Counted from the stretch's first letter, positions 1 to 8,921 are shown. The stretch: DNA of 64,000 nucleotides from Siminovitchia fordii DSM 16014 = CIP 108821 (GCF_000374565.1 NZ_KB894697.1:55390-119389), one strand, 5' to 3'. The notes: generated by a model not told the origin, from the sequence alone. Numbers and translations: made by a program.

Positions 1-259
1 GCATACAAAAAAGCTCAAGTTCAATTCCGAGCTTTTTAAATTATTGATGACTATTCTACAACCGCTCCTGATTGATGAATAAGAACATTTACATTTAATT
101 TAGTAAACTTTATTACTGTTTAATTATAGTGAGTCAAAAAGAGAGCATAGCATTTTTATAAGCACGTTTTTCTTTCGAGCACCCGCCCAGTCTATAAAAA
201 TAGGACAGAGGAGTTACTCTCCCTTGTCCTATAAGTTTCGTTGATTTTCCTGGAAACGC

Positions 260-1450
260 TTATTTTGTGTAGTTGTCGAAGTAGCCTTGAATAAAGACAA
301 TCGGTGTCCCTTTATCTCCGCTGCCTGAAGTAAGATCGGAAAGTGAACCGATAAGGTCTGTTAGTCTTCGAGGAGTAGTTCCTTGTGCTTCCATCGCTCC
401 GACTAAGTCATCCTGTTTCTCATCAATGTATTGAGAGATGGCTTTTTTTAGTTCTTCACCTTTTAAGTCAGCAAATTGATTGTCAGCCAAGTATTTTAAT
501 TTAATTTCATTTGGTGTCCCTTCTAATCCAGCAGTATAAGCAGGGGAAACAACCGGATCTGCCAGCTCCCATATCTTTCCTACAGGGTCTTTGAATGCAC
601 CATCACCATAAACCATGACCTCAACCGTTTTACCTGTCTTTTCCTTTAGGATTTCTTGAATGTTATCAACGACAGGCTGGCAATTGCGCGGGAATAACTT
701 TACACTATCTTCAGTTGCCTTATTCGAGCCTAATAAGCCATAGTCCTCATTGAAACCACTTCCGTCAATTGATTCAGAAAGAATATTATCGAGACTATAA
801 ATTTTTTCGCCGCCATTAGCCTTTAAAATTCTTTTCGTTCTATCCCGTGAATGAATATCACAACAAAGTACACTCTTTGTATACTCTAAAATCGTCTTTG
901 GATGATTTGAAAAGATTACTTCGCATTCTACTCCATATTCTTCAACCAGAGACTTGTAATAATCGATATAATCTACGCCCGTGAAGGTATGTTTGTTGTA
1001 ACCAAAATAATCACGAAATTGCTTTTCCGTTAAGACATCTGTCCAAGGATTTATCCCTTTTTCATCAAGTGTGTCTAAATCCACTAAATGATTGCCTACT
1101 TCATCGGAAGGATAGCTTAGCATTAACACAATTTTCTTTGCTCCTTTTGCTATACCGCGAAGACAAACAGCAAAGCGGTTACGGCTAAGGATAGGGAAAA
1201 TCACACCGATTGTATCATCGCCAAATTTGGCTTGAACATCATTGGCAATATGGTCAATGGTGGCATAGTTTCCTTGCGCACGTGCCACAACCGACTCCGT
1301 AACGGTTACAATATCTTTGTCCTGAATTGTAAAGCCTTCAACTTCTGCTGCTTTTATTACGCTATCAACAACGATTTCTTCGATGCGATCTCCCTTATTG
1401 ATGATGGGACAGCGAAGTCCTCTGGCTATTGTTCCTACAACTCTTTCCAC
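260..1450 (-). CDS. Coenzyme F420-0:L-glutamate ligase-like protein
   Basis: The protein resembles the CofE/FbiB ligase family, which adds glutamates to F420-0 in archaea and actinobacteria. Visible family features are the N-terminal VGTIARGLRCPIINKGD stretch, then VTVTESVVARAQGNY, and a central VYGDGAFKDPVGKIWELADP block. Firmicutes carry related ~390-residue proteins although most are not known to make F420, so the true substrate is uncertain. The start is set at GTG 1450, because AAGGAG lies 9 bases before it; the ATG at 1501 has no comparable ribosome site. The gene is transcribed away from the LysR gene at 1622, with about 170 bp between them, so that regulator may control it (inference). 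No other F420 biosynthesis gene is in this window. Confidence 0.72.
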   Translation of the reverse strand: MERVVGTIARGLRCPIINKGDRIEEIVVDSVIKAAEVEGFTIQDKDIVTVTESVVARAQGNYATIDHIANDVQAKFGDDTIGVIFPILSRNRFAVCLRGIAKGAKKIVLMLSYPSDEVGNHLVDLDTLDEKGINPWTDVLTEKQFRDYFGYNKHTFTGVDYIDYYKSLVEEYGVECEVIFSNHPKTILEYTKSVLCCDIHSRDRTKRILKANGGEKIYSLDNILSESIDGSGFNEDYGLLGSNKATEDSVKLFPRNCQPVVDNIQEILKEKTGKTVEVMVYGDGAFKDPVGKIWELADPVVSPAYTAGLEGTPNEIKLKYLADNQFADLKGEELKKAISQYIDEKQDDLVGAMEAQGTTPRRLTDLIGSLSDLTSGSGDKGTPIVFIQGYFDNYTK

Positions 1451-1621
1451 AATAATCCGCTCCTTCTTCGTAATCCAACTATATTCGATAAAATGGTTCA
1501 CTTTTAAAAAAGGATATTATACTTATACATTAACAATCCAAACGTCCCTCCTTGTAATATACGGGTTTTGGTGATATAAGTAAAATTAATATATCTAATA
1601 CAGGGTATAAGGGTGGTTTAT

Positions 1622-2518
1622 ATGGTAAGTAAATTGGATTTATATCATCTTTTTTATACAGTTGGCAAAAATAAAAGCTTCTCCAAAGCGGCAAAAGAGC
1701 TATATATGTCACAGCCGGCAATAAGTCAATCAATTGCACAATTAGAGAAGGAATTAGCTACAAGACTTTTTAACCGGCTGTCTAAAGGTGTAACATTAAC
1801 CGATGAAGGAAATTTATTGTTTGAATACGTCAGTTCAGCACTTCAATTTATACAAGCTGGTGAAGAAAAGCTTTTAGAATTTAAAAATTTAATGATTGGT
1901 GAGTTTAAAATAGGGGTTAGCGATACTATTTCGCGGTATTTTTTACTTCCTTATTTAGAAACTTTTCATAATCGGTATCCGAATCTTAAATTCAAAATAG
2001 TCAATGGGACAACGTGGGAAATTATAGCTGCCTTAAAAGCGGGAGAAGTGAACATCGCCATCTGTAATCTTCCCATCGATGACAAGTCATTAGAAGTAAA
2101 GCCTTTACTGGAAATCCAAGATACCTTTGTATATGGTGAAAAATACCGAAAAGTATTTTCTAAGCCGATGAAACTTGAGGAATTGGTTAAGTTCCCGCTT
2201 ATTTTATTAGACAATTCCAATTCTCGGAGATATGTTGAAGAATTTTTCCTCACAAAGGGAATCAAAATCCGGCCGGAATTTGAGTTAGGTTCACATGAAC
2301 TTTTATTAGAATTTGCAAAGATTAATCTTGGCGTTGCTTGCGTTACAAAAGAATTCTCTGAACAGTTTTTGAAAAAAGGCTTGCTTCATGAAGTGATCTT
2401 AAAAGAGCCTATACCTAAAAGAAGTATCGGCATTTGTTATATAAAAAATGTTCCTTTAAATAGAGCTGCGGAAAGGTTTGTTGATATTATTGAAAAAAAC
2501 ATACGAAATTTCTTTTAG
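1622..2518 (+). CDS. LysR-family transcriptional regulator
   Basis: A typical LysR regulator of 298 residues. The N-terminal winged helix-turn-helix is clear (SFSKAAKELYMSQPAISQSIAQLEKELATRLFNR), followed by a substrate-binding type co-inducer domain from about residue 90 (FKIGVSDTISRYFLLPYLETF). The start is placed at ATG 1622, preceded by AAGGGTGG; a GTG at 1613 overlaps that site. It is divergent from the F420-0 ligase-like gene, the usual arrangement for a LysR protein and its target, but no ligand can be inferred. Confidence 0.9.
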   Translation: MVSKLDLYHLFYTVGKNKSFSKAAKELYMSQPAISQSIAQLEKELATRLFNRLSKGVTLTDEGNLLFEYVSSALQFIQAGEEKLLEFKNLMIGEFKIGVSDTISRYFLLPYLETFHNRYPNLKFKIVNGTTWEIIAALKAGEVNIAICNLPIDDKSLEVKPLLEIQDTFVYGEKYRKVFSKPMKLEELVKFPLILLDNSNSRRYVEEFFLTKGIKIRPEFELGSHELLLEFAKINLGVACVTKEFSEQFLKKGLLHEVILKEPIPKRSIGICYIKNVPLNRAAERFVDIIEKNIRNFF

Positions 2519-2986
2519 CAGTAATTGTACTATTAGTTTAGTTAAATTTAGAAGCCAAAAAAATAATATGATTCATCTTGAAAATATCTTAAAAACCACG
2601 GACTGAAAGCCGGCGAAAGAATTCTCATTTAGATGCATGACGGTGAACCGTATATTACAAGGTGTCATTTTATGGAATGTTTAGAAGAAATAGCTAGTTT
2701 TTAATGGTTGGGAATCAAATAGAAAGTATACAGCAACTCCTGCCAGCTCGTAAACTTAATCCTGAATCCGTGATATAGGTTGTTAAAACAATAGAAATAC
2801 GCTACTGCCCCATGCTCTTTGAATTTCTTTCTGATAAATGAATGCGAGAACATTAAAAACAGGATACTTCATTTGTTTTCAGCTTTTTAAAATGCTTTTG
2901 AAGGGCTATTAGGGCGGGTAAAAACCAAGAAAGCCAAGTAGGCTAACTTATGATGAAACAGCCATTCCGGCGTTCTAAATATCTTT
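2519..2986. other. Intergenic region with degenerate sequence
   Basis: No intact gene is visible. A short stretch at 2598-2705 reads on the + strand as HGLKAGERILI, an in-frame TAG, then MHDGEPYITRCHFMECLEEIASF, which looks like a decayed small coding sequence, but I cannot name the family. Part of it (2621-2662) resembles the 42-bp repeat family found at 8986, 10637 and 14711. Confidence 0.35.
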
Positions 2987-3033
2987 AAAAAAGCTATTCA
3001 AGCTGCGTTTGCAGCCATGAATAGCTATTTTTT
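2987..3033. terminator. Long two-part terminator hairpin
   Basis: AAAAAAGCTATTCA pairs with TGAATAGCTATTTTTT, and the interior GCTGC-GTTT-GCAGC forms an apical stem. A-tract before and T-tract after make it a bidirectional intrinsic terminator. Confidence 0.8.
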
Positions 3034-3079
3034 GGCTATAGATGAATAGCTATTTATAATAAAGCGGACTGAATCAAAT

Positions 3080-3175
3080 AGAATCCTTCCGGAGATGTGA
3101 CAATGGTGAGACGCCGCAGCAAGATTGTCTCGCCTATCACACGCTCACAAGCGAAGTGTATTCGCCTGCTGATAA
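3080..3175 (+). other. Structured stretch just upstream of repeat copy 1
   Basis: GGTGAGAC (near 3107) can pair with GTCTCGCC (8 pairs, one G-U) and AGCGAA pairs with TTCGCC further on. It adjoins the repeat copy at 3195 but has no counterpart at the second copy, so it may be the remainder of a longer element. Nothing codes here. Confidence 0.35.
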
Positions 3176-3194
3176 ATTAGCTGCAAATAGAGCC

Positions 3195-3390
3195 TTTTAA
3201 CTTCATTCAGCAGAAATCTCCCACTTCTGTAAGTGGTGAGATGAATGCATATTGGTATTCCATACAGTGGGGGTTCAAACCCTGGCTGAATAAAGTCAAA
3301 GCCTCCGGCGGATGCCACAGATTTTCAGGGGAAATTTATCGAGCGGAGCTCGATAAAATCCGGGCGCAAATACGCCAAGGCGCATTTGAT
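3195..3390 (+). repeat. ~195-bp structured direct repeat, copy 1
   Basis: By hand alignment this stretch matches 8710-8904 with about 15 differences (roughly 92% identity). It contains CCACTT-CTGT-AAGTGG, a GGG-TTCAAA-CCC type hairpin, and TTTATCGAG-CGGAG-CTCGATAAA. A reading frame starting at ATG 3241 is shared by both copies, but of the 12 codons that differ about 9 change the amino acid, so protein coding is unlikely and an RNA or mobile-element end is more plausible. It ends 7 bp before the histidine kinase stop codon. Confidence 0.75.
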
Positions 3391-3397
3391 GAGAAGG

Positions 3398-4786
3398 TTA
3401 TTCATTCAACCGAATCTCCACAGTTGTCCCAATGCCAACCTTGCTTGTTAAGCTTACTTTCCCGCCATGTGCCTCGATAATATCTCTTGAAATGGCCATG
3501 CCGAGACCTGTGCCGCGAATGCTGCCGGTATTTGTACCCCGATAGTAGCGTTCGAAGATTTGTTCCAGGTCATCTGCTGGTATGCCTTTTCCGTTATCTT
3601 CAATCGTTAGGCTGTCTGTATTGATGCGAATCGTTACGGCAATGTTTTCGTCATTATGGATAAGCGCATTGTATACGAAATTTAAAATCGCGCGTTTCAT
3701 GAGATGACGGTCGATATTCCACTTTAAATTCGGTGAATCACTAATGAAGGATATCTCGTATTGCCCAAATTGCGGATCATTTAATAAATCAATGACAATT
3801 TCGCGCACAAAGCTTTCCAGTCGTGTTTCCTGCAGGGTGAGGGGCATTTCCTGATTGCGGAGACGCATCGTTAAATTAAAATCATCAAGCAGGTCTTTCA
3901 TATAAATCGATTGACGTTCAATGACTTCGGAATACTCTAAACGTTCCAATTGCGATACATCTTGATCACGAAGCAATTCTGCATATCCTCGTATGGAAGC
4001 GAGCGGTGTTTTTAAATCATGAGAGACATTGCTGATCCATTCTTCACGCATCTTTTCCAGTTTTAGACGTTCTTCTTCATGTGCCTGCAGTGTTTGTGAT
4101 ACATCATTTAAATTTGAAAAAACAGGCTTGTAAATACCGGGTTTTTTCGTTTCTTGTACGGTAAAATTCCGTTTTTTGAGCTGCGAAATCCGGTCAATGA
4201 TATTGGAGACAGGTTTTGTTAGAACGGTACTAAATAATAAACCAACGAGCATCGCAATGAATAAATCGACGATTACAATTGCCAACAAAAACTTGGTCGC
4301 ATAGGAAAAAACAGTTTTAGGATCCATCATGAATACGAAGCGTTCTTCTTTCGAATGAGGGACACCAATCAAATAGCTGTACGATTTAAATTCTCCAATG
4401 AAATAAGTATTTAATTCATCGTCCATATATTTATATTTGTGGATGAGTTCAATTGGGCTATAGTGTGTTGAAAGATTTTCGGGTGCAAGATAAGAAGATT
4501 GAACCTGTCCGTTCTGATCTAAAATCTGTATCCATCCCCCGAATACCCGTAGTGCTTCAATGCCTTCTTTGGAAACAACAGGCTCTCCATTTTCAAGCGA
4601 TATATATTTGTTAAATCCGCGTGTAAAGGTTTCGCCTGAGTTCTCGGTCACTTCATCGATTCCGTGTTTCTGCTGATAAAAAAGCATTCCCATTAAAATA
4701 AATGTATTAAGGAAAATAACGATAAAGACAATGCTTAGCACCGAAATCAAGTAGCGGATTGTTAATTTCCATTTCACCTCAATCAC
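3398..4786 (-). CDS. Sensor histidine kinase with extracytoplasmic domain and HAMP-like linker
   Basis: A 462-residue membrane kinase: TM1 about 12-35, an extracellular domain about 36-160, TM2 about 163-188, a HAMP-like linker, then the H-box SNVSHDLKTPLASIRGYAELL (phospho-acceptor His256), N-box around Asn373, DNGKGIP (Asp397) and GTGLGMAIS. It abuts the response regulator gene, whose TAG is immediately followed by its GTG; a GTG at 4777 with AGGTGA before it is an alternative start. The pair lies divergent to a Bce-type transporter. Bce-type systems usually have kinases with almost no outer loop, so this larger sensory kinase is unusual for the context. Likely role: sensing a peptide antibiotic or envelope stress (inference). 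Confidence 0.9.
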   Translation of the reverse strand: MIEVKWKLTIRYLISVLSIVFIVIFLNTFILMGMLFYQQKHGIDEVTENSGETFTRGFNKYISLENGEPVVSKEGIEALRVFGGWIQILDQNGQVQSSYLAPENLSTHYSPIELIHKYKYMDDELNTYFIGEFKSYSYLIGVPHSKEERFVFMMDPKTVFSYATKFLLAIVIVDLFIAMLVGLLFSTVLTKPVSNIIDRISQLKKRNFTVQETKKPGIYKPVFSNLNDVSQTLQAHEEERLKLEKMREEWISNVSHDLKTPLASIRGYAELLRDQDVSQLERLEYSEVIERQSIYMKDLLDDFNLTMRLRNQEMPLTLQETRLESFVREIVIDLLNDPQFGQYEISFISDSPNLKWNIDRHLMKRAILNFVYNALIHNDENIAVTIRINTDSLTIEDNGKGIPADDLEQIFERYYRGTNTGSIRGTGLGMAISRDIIEAHGGKVSLTSKVGIGTTVEIRLNE

Positions 4787-5506
4787 CTATTCCACGATAA
4801 ATCTATAGCCAAGCCCCTTGACTGTTGTGATGAAGGCTGGCTTTGAGGGGTTCTCTTCAATTTTTTCACGGAGCCTTCTAATATGAACCATCAATGTATT
4901 GTCTGCCCCATAAAAATCCTCTCCCCAAACTCTTTCAAACAGTGTTTCTTTACTGATGATCCGGTTTGGATTGTGCAAAAAGCACGCCAATAAGCCGACC
5001 TCTTTTGCCGTTAGTTCAAGAAGCTCGCCATTTTTCATTACTTCCGTTTCGTCATGATTGATAGTAAACGGACCGACTGTCATCGCTTTGTTCGCATTTG
5101 TCTGCCCAGACATTTCCATTGTATATACGCCTGCGCGCCTAAGCTGAGCCTTTACACGAAAAGCCACCTCTTTTGGACTGAATGGTTTTGTTATATAATC
5201 GTCGCCGCCAATCGCCAGTCCCAAAATTTTATCGATTTCATCTGATTTAGCAGATAAAAATAACACAGGAATTCGTGAAACCTCGCGGATTTTATTGCAT
5301 AAATCATAGCCCTCGCCATCTGGCAGCATGATATCTAATATGGCGATATCCGGGTTGAACGAATTAAATTTCTCCCAGCCCTCTTGAACAGAACCCGCCA
5401 TTTCCACCTCTGAAAATCCTTCCTTCGCAAGCGCCGTTTTTATTAAATGACATAAGTCGCTCTCATCATCCACGATCAAAATACGCGGCTTTTCCAATAC
5501 TGGCAC
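4787..5506 (-). CDS. OmpR/PhoB-family response regulator
   Basis: A 239-residue regulator with a receiver domain (acidic pair in ILIVDDESD, phospho-acceptor Asp58 in AILDIMLPD, Lys107 in DYITKPFSP) and a C-terminal winged helix (ELTAKEVGLLACFLHNPNRIISKETLFERVWG, VHIRRLREKIE, GLGYRF). It probably activates the divergent ABC operon at 5664, whose promoter carries an 8-bp direct repeat with 22-bp spacing. Start GTG 5506 follows GGAAGG closely; a TTG three codons in is possible. Confidence 0.92.
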   Translation of the reverse strand: MPVLEKPRILIVDDESDLCHLIKTALAKEGFSEVEMAGSVQEGWEKFNSFNPDIAILDIMLPDGEGYDLCNKIREVSRIPVLFLSAKSDEIDKILGLAIGGDDYITKPFSPKEVAFRVKAQLRRAGVYTMEMSGQTNANKAMTVGPFTINHDETEVMKNGELLELTAKEVGLLACFLHNPNRIISKETLFERVWGEDFYGADNTLMVHIRRLREKIEENPSKPAFITTVKGLGYRFIVE

Positions 5507-5592
5507 GTCCTTCCTTTAAAAAATAGAGCCTGTCTATCTTTTTACAGTATAGCAATTTGAGCTAATGAAGCTATTTTAGCATTTAAGGATTT

Positions 5593-5636
5593 TGTAAGGT
5601 AGCCGTGAATTTAGTGTAAGGTTTGCCCGGTATAGT
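5593..5636 (+). promoter_or_regulatory. Direct-repeat operator and -10 of the ABC transporter operon
   Basis: TGTAAGGT occurs at 5593-5600 and again at 5615-5622, a 22-bp period (two helical turns) typical of OmpR-type dimers. The second copy is next to where a -35 would be for the -10 TATAGT at 5631-5636, and no good -35 is present, as expected for an activated promoter. Binding by the neighbouring response regulator is inferred. Confidence 0.55.
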
Positions 5637-5663
5637 TAAGACATAAGAAAGAGGTGCATATGG

Positions 5664-6431
5664 ATGGAACCATTATTAGTAGTGCGAAGTGTAGAAAAAA
5701 TTTACGGAAATAGTGCAAATACCTTTAAGGCGCTTGAAAATATATCATTTGAGATTGACCATGGAGAATTTGTAGGTGTCATGGGGCCTTCAGGAGCAGG
5801 TAAATCAACATTGCTTAATGTGCTTGCAACAATCGATTCACCGACAAATGGAGATATTTTAATCAGTAATGACAATATTGCCAAGATGAAGGAAGAGGCG
5901 CTTGCAGATTTTCGCCGGGATCACCTTGGATTTATATTCCAGGATTATAACCTGCTGGATTCATTAACTGTACGTGAAAATATTCTTCTTCCGCTAGCAA
6001 TTGCAAAGAAACCGGCTGCTGAAATTCAAGAGCGTGTAGACACAATTGCCCATACATTCGGCATTTCAAATTTACTCGACAAATACCCATACCAGATCTC
6101 TGGCGGTCAAAAGCAGCGTACAGCTGCGAGCCGTGCGCTCGTCTCTGATCCAAAGCTTATTTTTGCTGATGAACCTACAGGAGCCTTGGATTCGAAATCA
6201 GCCACTGACTTGCTGGAGAGTCTAAGCAAATTGAATGTTGAGCATGAAACAACAATTATGATGGTGACGCATGATGCATACGCTGCAAGCTTCTGCCGGC
6301 GAATTTTATTTATAAAGGATGGCCAATTGTCGAAGGAAATATTCCGTGGAACAAACACGCGCAAGGAATTTTTCCAAATGATATTAGATGAACTGGCACA
6401 AATAGGCGGTGACGTACATGACGTTATTTGA
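5664..6431 (+). CDS. Bce/Yxd-type ABC transporter ATP-binding protein
   Basis: A 255-residue ATPase of the MacB/BceA group: Walker A GPSGAGKST, Q-loop FQDYNLLD, signature SGGQKQR, Walker B LIFADEPTGALD and the switch His in MMVTHD. It energises the permease encoded next, with which it overlaps by 14 bp. In this family the transporter both removes peptide antibiotics from their cell-wall targets and signals to the partner kinase. Ribosome site AGAGGTG precedes ATG 5664. The operon order (regulator/kinase divergent, ATPase, permease, YxeA) matches B. subtilis yxdJK-yxdLM-yxeA. Confidence 0.93.
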   Translation: MEPLLVVRSVEKIYGNSANTFKALENISFEIDHGEFVGVMGPSGAGKSTLLNVLATIDSPTNGDILISNDNIAKMKEEALADFRRDHLGFIFQDYNLLDSLTVRENILLPLAIAKKPAAEIQERVDTIAHTFGISNLLDKYPYQISGGQKQRTAASRALVSDPKLIFADEPTGALDSKSATDLLESLSKLNVEHETTIMMVTHDAYAASFCRRILFIKDGQLSKEIFRGTNTRKEFFQMILDELAQIGGDVHDVI

Positions 6432-8253
6432 TTTAGCTCTGAAGAATATTCGCCGCAACATGAAAAGCTATTCACTTTATATCGGTTCGACCATTTTTTC
6501 AATTGTTATTTACTTCACTTTCGTGACTTTGAAATATAGTGAGGACATTGATGCATTAGCAGAAACATCAAAAAAGATCAGCGGCATCATGAGCGCTTCC
6601 TCCTTCGTATTAATGATATTTGTGGCGATTTTCATTGCTTATTCCAATTCTTTCTTTATGAAAAAAAGGAAAAAGGAAGTCGCACTTTATTCGCTTCTAG
6701 GTGTGCGCAAACGTTCGATCGGCTTTATGCTGTTTTTTGAAAACATGGTCATCGGGCTACTTTCACTAGTAGTTGGTGTTGCGCTTGGCTTTTTATTGTC
6801 GCGTGCATTGCTGACTATTTTAGTGAAATTGATGGGGCTGGATATCGCGATAGGATTCGCATTTTCAATGGATGCGGTTATCAATACATTGATTGTATTT
6901 TTCATCATTTTCTTATTTACCTCAATGCAAGGATACCGTGTTATTTATCGATTTAAGCTAATCGATTTATTTCATGCTGAGAAAAAAGGAGAGGAATTGC
7001 CAAAGGCACGCATCATTTCAGCTATATTAGGTGTGGTCACTTTGGCAGCGGCTTACTGGCTGGCATTGCAGGATTTAACGACTTCATCCATTTGGCGCAT
7101 GCTCGGTGCGGCGATGCCAATCGTCATTATTGCCTTAACAGTCATTGGCTCTGCACTCATATTTAATAGCGTGCTTGTCTATGTGTTATCAGTCATGAAA
7201 AAAAATAAGCGCTGGGCTTGGAAAGGCCTTAACTTAATGACTTCCTCGCAACTGCTGTATCGCATTAGGGGCAATACGAAAACTTTAACGATCATTGCCA
7301 CTTTGAGTGCGACAACCATTACAGCAGGCGGATCCGTATTTGGGCTTTACTATAATGCAGATAAAAATGTACAAGCCTATACACCATATACATTTATGTG
7401 GGAAGGAGCTCCGCAGGAAATTGATCCAAATATAGTAGAGCACGCTGAAACTGTCCATAGCAAGACGGTTCGGATTGAACAAGGCACGAATGAAATGGAA
7501 TATGCAGTCATTAATCAATCAACATTTGAAAAACTGGCGAGAAACCTGGATTGGTCAAATATACATGTAGCAAAAGAAGGGGAAGTGTTGTTGATTGATG
7601 CATTTTATGATGAACGCTGGTCGCCAAAAGTAGACTCAGTCATGATTGATGGCGCGGAATACGCGGTGGTGAAATTATATGACAAAGCTGTATTCAATAC
7701 ATTCACGGTTGGTGCAAATGCCCTCGTTGTCACAGATCAGCTGTACAGTGAAATCACTGCAGATGAAAAAACATACCAAGCTGTACAAGTAAAGGATTAT
7801 AAGAACCAATTGGCCTTATCAAAGGAATTAGCAGCTAAAACTGAAAATTTCTCGAGTGCAACAGAAGACTATAAGGCTTCAATTGAAGCATCAGGTGCAA
7901 TGTTATTCGTCGGCAGCTTTTTAGGACTCGTTTTTCTCGTAGCAACCGGCAGCATCATTTTCTTTAAAATGATGACAGAAGCAGAAGAAGATAAAGGCAA
8001 ATACGCCGTGCTATATAAAATTGGCGTATCAACACGAGAAATGAAGCGGACAATCCGCAGTCAAGTAGGGATGATATTTGCGGCGCCGCTAGGATTGGGC
8101 CTTCTTCACGGAGCGGTGGCATTAACAGCCTTCTCCAATTTATTGATGATGAATTTGCTCATGCCGGTGCTTATATGGATGCTTGCTTATACTTTAATTT
8201 ACACCATTTATTATTTCATCACAGTACGAAGCTTTAACAAAACAGTTCATTAA
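6418..8253 (+). CDS. Bce/Yxd-type ABC transporter permease (FtsX-like)
   Basis: A 611-residue membrane protein beginning MTLFDLALKNIRRN, the usual start of BceB/YxdM permeases. There are about ten membrane segments, with FtsX-like domains near residues 50-160 and 500-610, and a large extracellular domain (about residues 310-490) between them, which in this family binds the peptide-antibiotic or lipid target. ATG 6418 is preferred to GTG 6409 because of the family N terminus and the AGGCGGTGA site. It is translationally coupled to the ATPase gene. Confidence 0.9.
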   Translation: MTLFDLALKNIRRNMKSYSLYIGSTIFSIVIYFTFVTLKYSEDIDALAETSKKISGIMSASSFVLMIFVAIFIAYSNSFFMKKRKKEVALYSLLGVRKRSIGFMLFFENMVIGLLSLVVGVALGFLLSRALLTILVKLMGLDIAIGFAFSMDAVINTLIVFFIIFLFTSMQGYRVIYRFKLIDLFHAEKKGEELPKARIISAILGVVTLAAAYWLALQDLTTSSIWRMLGAAMPIVIIALTVIGSALIFNSVLVYVLSVMKKNKRWAWKGLNLMTSSQLLYRIRGNTKTLTIIATLSATTITAGGSVFGLYYNADKNVQAYTPYTFMWEGAPQEIDPNIVEHAETVHSKTVRIEQGTNEMEYAVINQSTFEKLARNLDWSNIHVAKEGEVLLIDAFYDERWSPKVDSVMIDGAEYAVVKLYDKAVFNTFTVGANALVVTDQLYSEITADEKTYQAVQVKDYKNQLALSKELAAKTENFSSATEDYKASIEASGAMLFVGSFLGLVFLVATGSIIFFKMMTEAEEDKGKYAVLYKIGVSTREMKRTIRSQVGMIFAAPLGLGLLHGAVALTAFSNLLMMNLLMPVLIWMLAYTLIYTIYYFITVRSFNKTVH

Positions 8254-8275
8254 GATATGACATGGAGGGTTAAAT

Positions 8276-8629
8276 ATGAAAAAAGCTTTAGGAATACTAG
8301 GCGTGTTATTAGTGGGTGCCATTGTTATTATTGCAACAGTGGATTTTAACAGATTTGGGAAAGATAAAGCGTATGTGCAAATTACGGACGCAGCTTCAGT
8401 GGAAGAAACAAAAATAGATTCTGGCGAAATTATGAAGCGGTACTGGTATAAGCTGCCTGCATATAAAGAAAATGGCGATAGGATAGAAGTTGAATTTTCT
8501 GGAGCAAAAGAACTTCGCAAAGATGCATATTTAATGCTGTATATAAAGGACGGAAATGAAGTTACTTCTTATGATGAAGTGCAGCTAAATGATATCCCGC
8601 AAAAAGCAAAAGAGAAGTTAGAAGGATAA
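8276..8629 (+). CDS. yxeA: YxeA-family (DUF1093) exported protein
   Basis: A 117-residue protein with an N-terminal membrane anchor or signal (residues about 4-22), then the YxeA-type sequence KAYVQITD, MKRYWYKLPAYKENGDRIEVEFSG and KELRKDAYLMLYIK. In B. subtilis yxeA sits after the yxdLM transporter genes, the same place as here; its exact role is not established. GGAGGG lies 6 bases before the ATG. A terminator follows, closing the operon. Confidence 0.88.
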   Translation: MKKALGILGVLLVGAIVIIATVDFNRFGKDKAYVQITDAASVEETKIDSGEIMKRYWYKLPAYKENGDRIEVEFSGAKELRKDAYLMLYIKDGNEVTSYDEVQLNDIPQKAKEKLEG

Positions 8630-8634
8630 GCGAA

Positions 8635-8672
8635 AAGCCCCTGAGCAGCCATTCGTGCGCAAAGGGGCTTAT
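8635..8672 (+). terminator. Terminator after yxeA
   Basis: AAGCCCCT pairs with AGGGGCTT across a loop of about 19 bases; the T-run is weak (TTATAT). Confidence 0.6.
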
Positions 8673-8709
8673 ATGCTATCGGAAAGCTAAATAAAAGAAA
8701 TTTATAAAG

Positions 8710-8904
8710 TTTTAACTTCATTTAGCAGAAATCTCCACTTCTGTAAGTGGTGAGATGAATGCATATTGGTATTCCATTCAGTGGGGGTTCAAACCCCGGC
8801 CGACTAAAGTTAAAGCCTCCGGCAGATACCACAGATTTTCTGAGGAAATTTATCGAGCGGAGTTCGATAAAATCTGTGCGCAAATACGCCAAGGCGAATT
8901 TGAT
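8710..8904 (+). repeat. ~195-bp structured direct repeat, copy 2
   Basis: Same orientation as copy 1 (3195-3390). Here the outer stem is intact: CACAGAT pairs with ATCTGTG around the inner stem TTTATCGAG/TTCGATAAA, where a C in copy 1 has become T and keeps pairing as G-U. GGGG-TTCAAA-CCCC is also perfect in this copy. The two copies bracket the complete two-component/ABC/YxeA module. Confidence 0.75.
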
Positions 8905-8921
8905 TTTGAGAGCAAGTAAAA

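Noticed and set aside
3241..3480. Reading frame MNAYWYSIQWGFKPW in repeat copy 1 as a gene
   Set aside because: Differences from the second copy are mostly amino-acid changing, no ribosome site is present and the end runs antisense into the kinase gene.
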